Source of the DNA: Pelagibacteraceae bacterium
Lineage (GTDB): Bacteria > Pseudomonadota > Alphaproteobacteria > HIMB59
Assembly (NCBI GenBank): GCA_008638215.1
Contig: VTPN01000005.1
Coordinates: forward strand, 1-51,454
DNA: 51,454 bases
Direction: 5' to 3'
Shown here: one piece after another, positions 50,883 to 51,454 of the stretch
How the letters are laid out: each line of letters begins with the position of its first letter
How positions within the stretch are numbered: the first letter of the stretch is position 1
The notes under the pieces: generated by a model
The model's database searches: none
The model's input: the letters and a program-made list of their open reading frames with translations, nothing else
What the model was told of the DNA's origin: nothing
Made by a program: the position numbers and the translations under genes

Positions 50883-51454
50883 ATGAAAAAACTACTTTCA
50901 TTATTTTATAGTCTAGTTTTATTAGCCGGCTTATCTACTGTAGCTAAAGCGGCTGATCCAATTAGAGTCCCAGTTTTAAACTGGTCAAGCCAAATCGTTA
51001 TGGCGAACGTACTTGATCAAGTATGGAGAGAGATGGGCTACGAAGTTGAATTAATCCCAGCCGAGTCAGTAACCAGATATGAGGCTTTAAGAGTTGGTGA
51101 ATTACATGTTGCTCACGAAACATGGCAAGGAACAATGGCCTTACCATTCTATGAAGCTATGGATCGTGGTGGTGTAATTGATACCGGAAATCATCCAGCA
51201 GCTACTCATGAAGAAATGGGCGTACCTAACTGGGTTATCGAGGAAAACCTTTGCCCTGGTCTTCCTAACTGGGAAGCGATGTTATCAGATGAATGTGCAA
51301 AGAATTTCGTAACTGCAGACTCTGACGGCAAAGGAAGATGGCTAGAAGGACCTATTGAATGGCACGGTAATGTAATACCTGAAAGATTAGAAGCTTTAGG
51401 TTTAAGTGATAAATGGATGGTTAAATTTGCTGGAAGCGCAGATGCTCTTTGGGC
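50883..51454 (+). CDS. Glycine betaine-type ABC transporter substrate-binding protein, copy 2 (3' truncated by window)
   Basis: The first 190 codons of a periplasmic binding protein. A clear signal peptide (MKKLLSLFYSLVLLAGLSTV, cleavage after AKA) leads to DPIRVPVLNWSSQIVMANVL and ELHVAHETWQGT. It is homologous to the copy at 37719, including CPGLPNWEAM and the W-rich ligand region. The ATG has GGAGGAATAA upstream. The permease and ATPase genes, if any, would lie beyond the window. Ligand could be betaine, choline, proline betaine, carnitine or DMSP. Confidence 0.9.
   Translation, partial: MKKLLSLFYSLVLLAGLSTVAKAADPIRVPVLNWSSQIVMANVLDQVWREMGYEVELIPAESVTRYEALRVGELHVAHETWQGTMALPFYEAMDRGGVIDTGNHPAATHEEMGVPNWVIEENLCPGLPNWEAMLSDECAKNFVTADSDGKGRWLEGPIEWHGNVIPERLEALGLSDKWMVKFAGSADALW

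Noticed and set aside
1-51454. CRISPR arrays, insertion sequences, prophage or integrase genes
   Set aside because: No regular repeat-spacer pattern, transposase, integrase or terminal inverted repeats were seen; composition and gene packing look uniform.

Overview
The window is a strongly AT-rich, very gene-dense chromosomal segment of an alphaproteobacterium, most likely a streamlined marine one of the SAR11 or HIMB59/AEGEAN-169 type. That placement is my inference. It rests on the hom-glpX-recJ order, a DUF1476 protein (the alphaproteobacterial F1-ATPase zeta-subunit family), low GC, many 4-bp gene overlaps, and the gene content: a tripartite tricarboxylate transporter, betaine demethylation and a DmdC-like acyl-CoA dehydrogenase. 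No mobile element, CRISPR array, rRNA or obvious pseudogene was seen, and no gene-free stretch exceeds about 300 bases.

Layout. 1-3118: the end of homoserine dehydrogenase, glpX, recJ and tRNA-Glu(TTC). 3233-8418: a serine-glyoxylate-type aminotransferase with a ketopantoate-reductase-family partner, convergent with a quinone oxidoreductase-sucC-sucD operon. 8593-16267: the most distinctive accessory block. It holds a TctCBA transporter, a GntR/FCD regulator, a thiamine-diphosphate (ThDP) enzyme, a close formyl-CoA transferase (Frc) homologue and a free-standing 10-formyltetrahydrofolate hydrolase-like protein. Two near-identical palindromes, one before the quinone oxidoreductase and one before the ThDP gene, look like operators for the GntR protein. 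16277-23536: an Mrp-type cation/proton antiporter operon with three NuoL/M/N-like subunits, only 9 bp downstream of the previous block. 23533-28902: small housekeeping and salvage genes (chorismate mutase, LOG protein, amidotransferase, EamA exporter, VIT-family protein, glyoxalase, DUF1476, methylmalonate-semialdehyde dehydrogenase). 28978-33072: a TPP riboswitch, thiBPQ and a convergent small kinase that may be a thiamine kinase. 33245-34817: cspA, a TerB/DnaJ protein and a GST.

34824-47937 reads as a choline/glycine betaine catabolic region. It contains a betaine-homocysteine methyltransferase, a choline-dehydrogenase-like GMC oxidase, a betaine-type ABC binding protein, a double-length permease, a choline-kinase-like protein and a dimethylglycine/sarcosine dehydrogenase. 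A Nudix gene then precedes EtfB, EtfA and ETF-ubiquinone oxidoreductase, which could carry the electrons from demethylation to quinone. The window ends with a DmdC-like acyl-CoA dehydrogenase, alanine racemase and the start of a second betaine-type binding protein.

The best candidate for an undescribed system is the Frc/ThDP-enzyme/formyl-THF hydrolase block. The CoA transferase closely resembles formyl-CoA:oxalate CoA-transferase. The ThDP enzyme lacks the oxalyl-CoA decarboxylase Tyr-Glu pair and looks more like a 2-hydroxyacyl-CoA lyase or acetolactate-synthase-type enzyme. The block may therefore cleave an imported 2-hydroxy acid or oxalate-like acid to formyl-CoA, recycle the CoA, and dispose of the one-carbon unit through folate.
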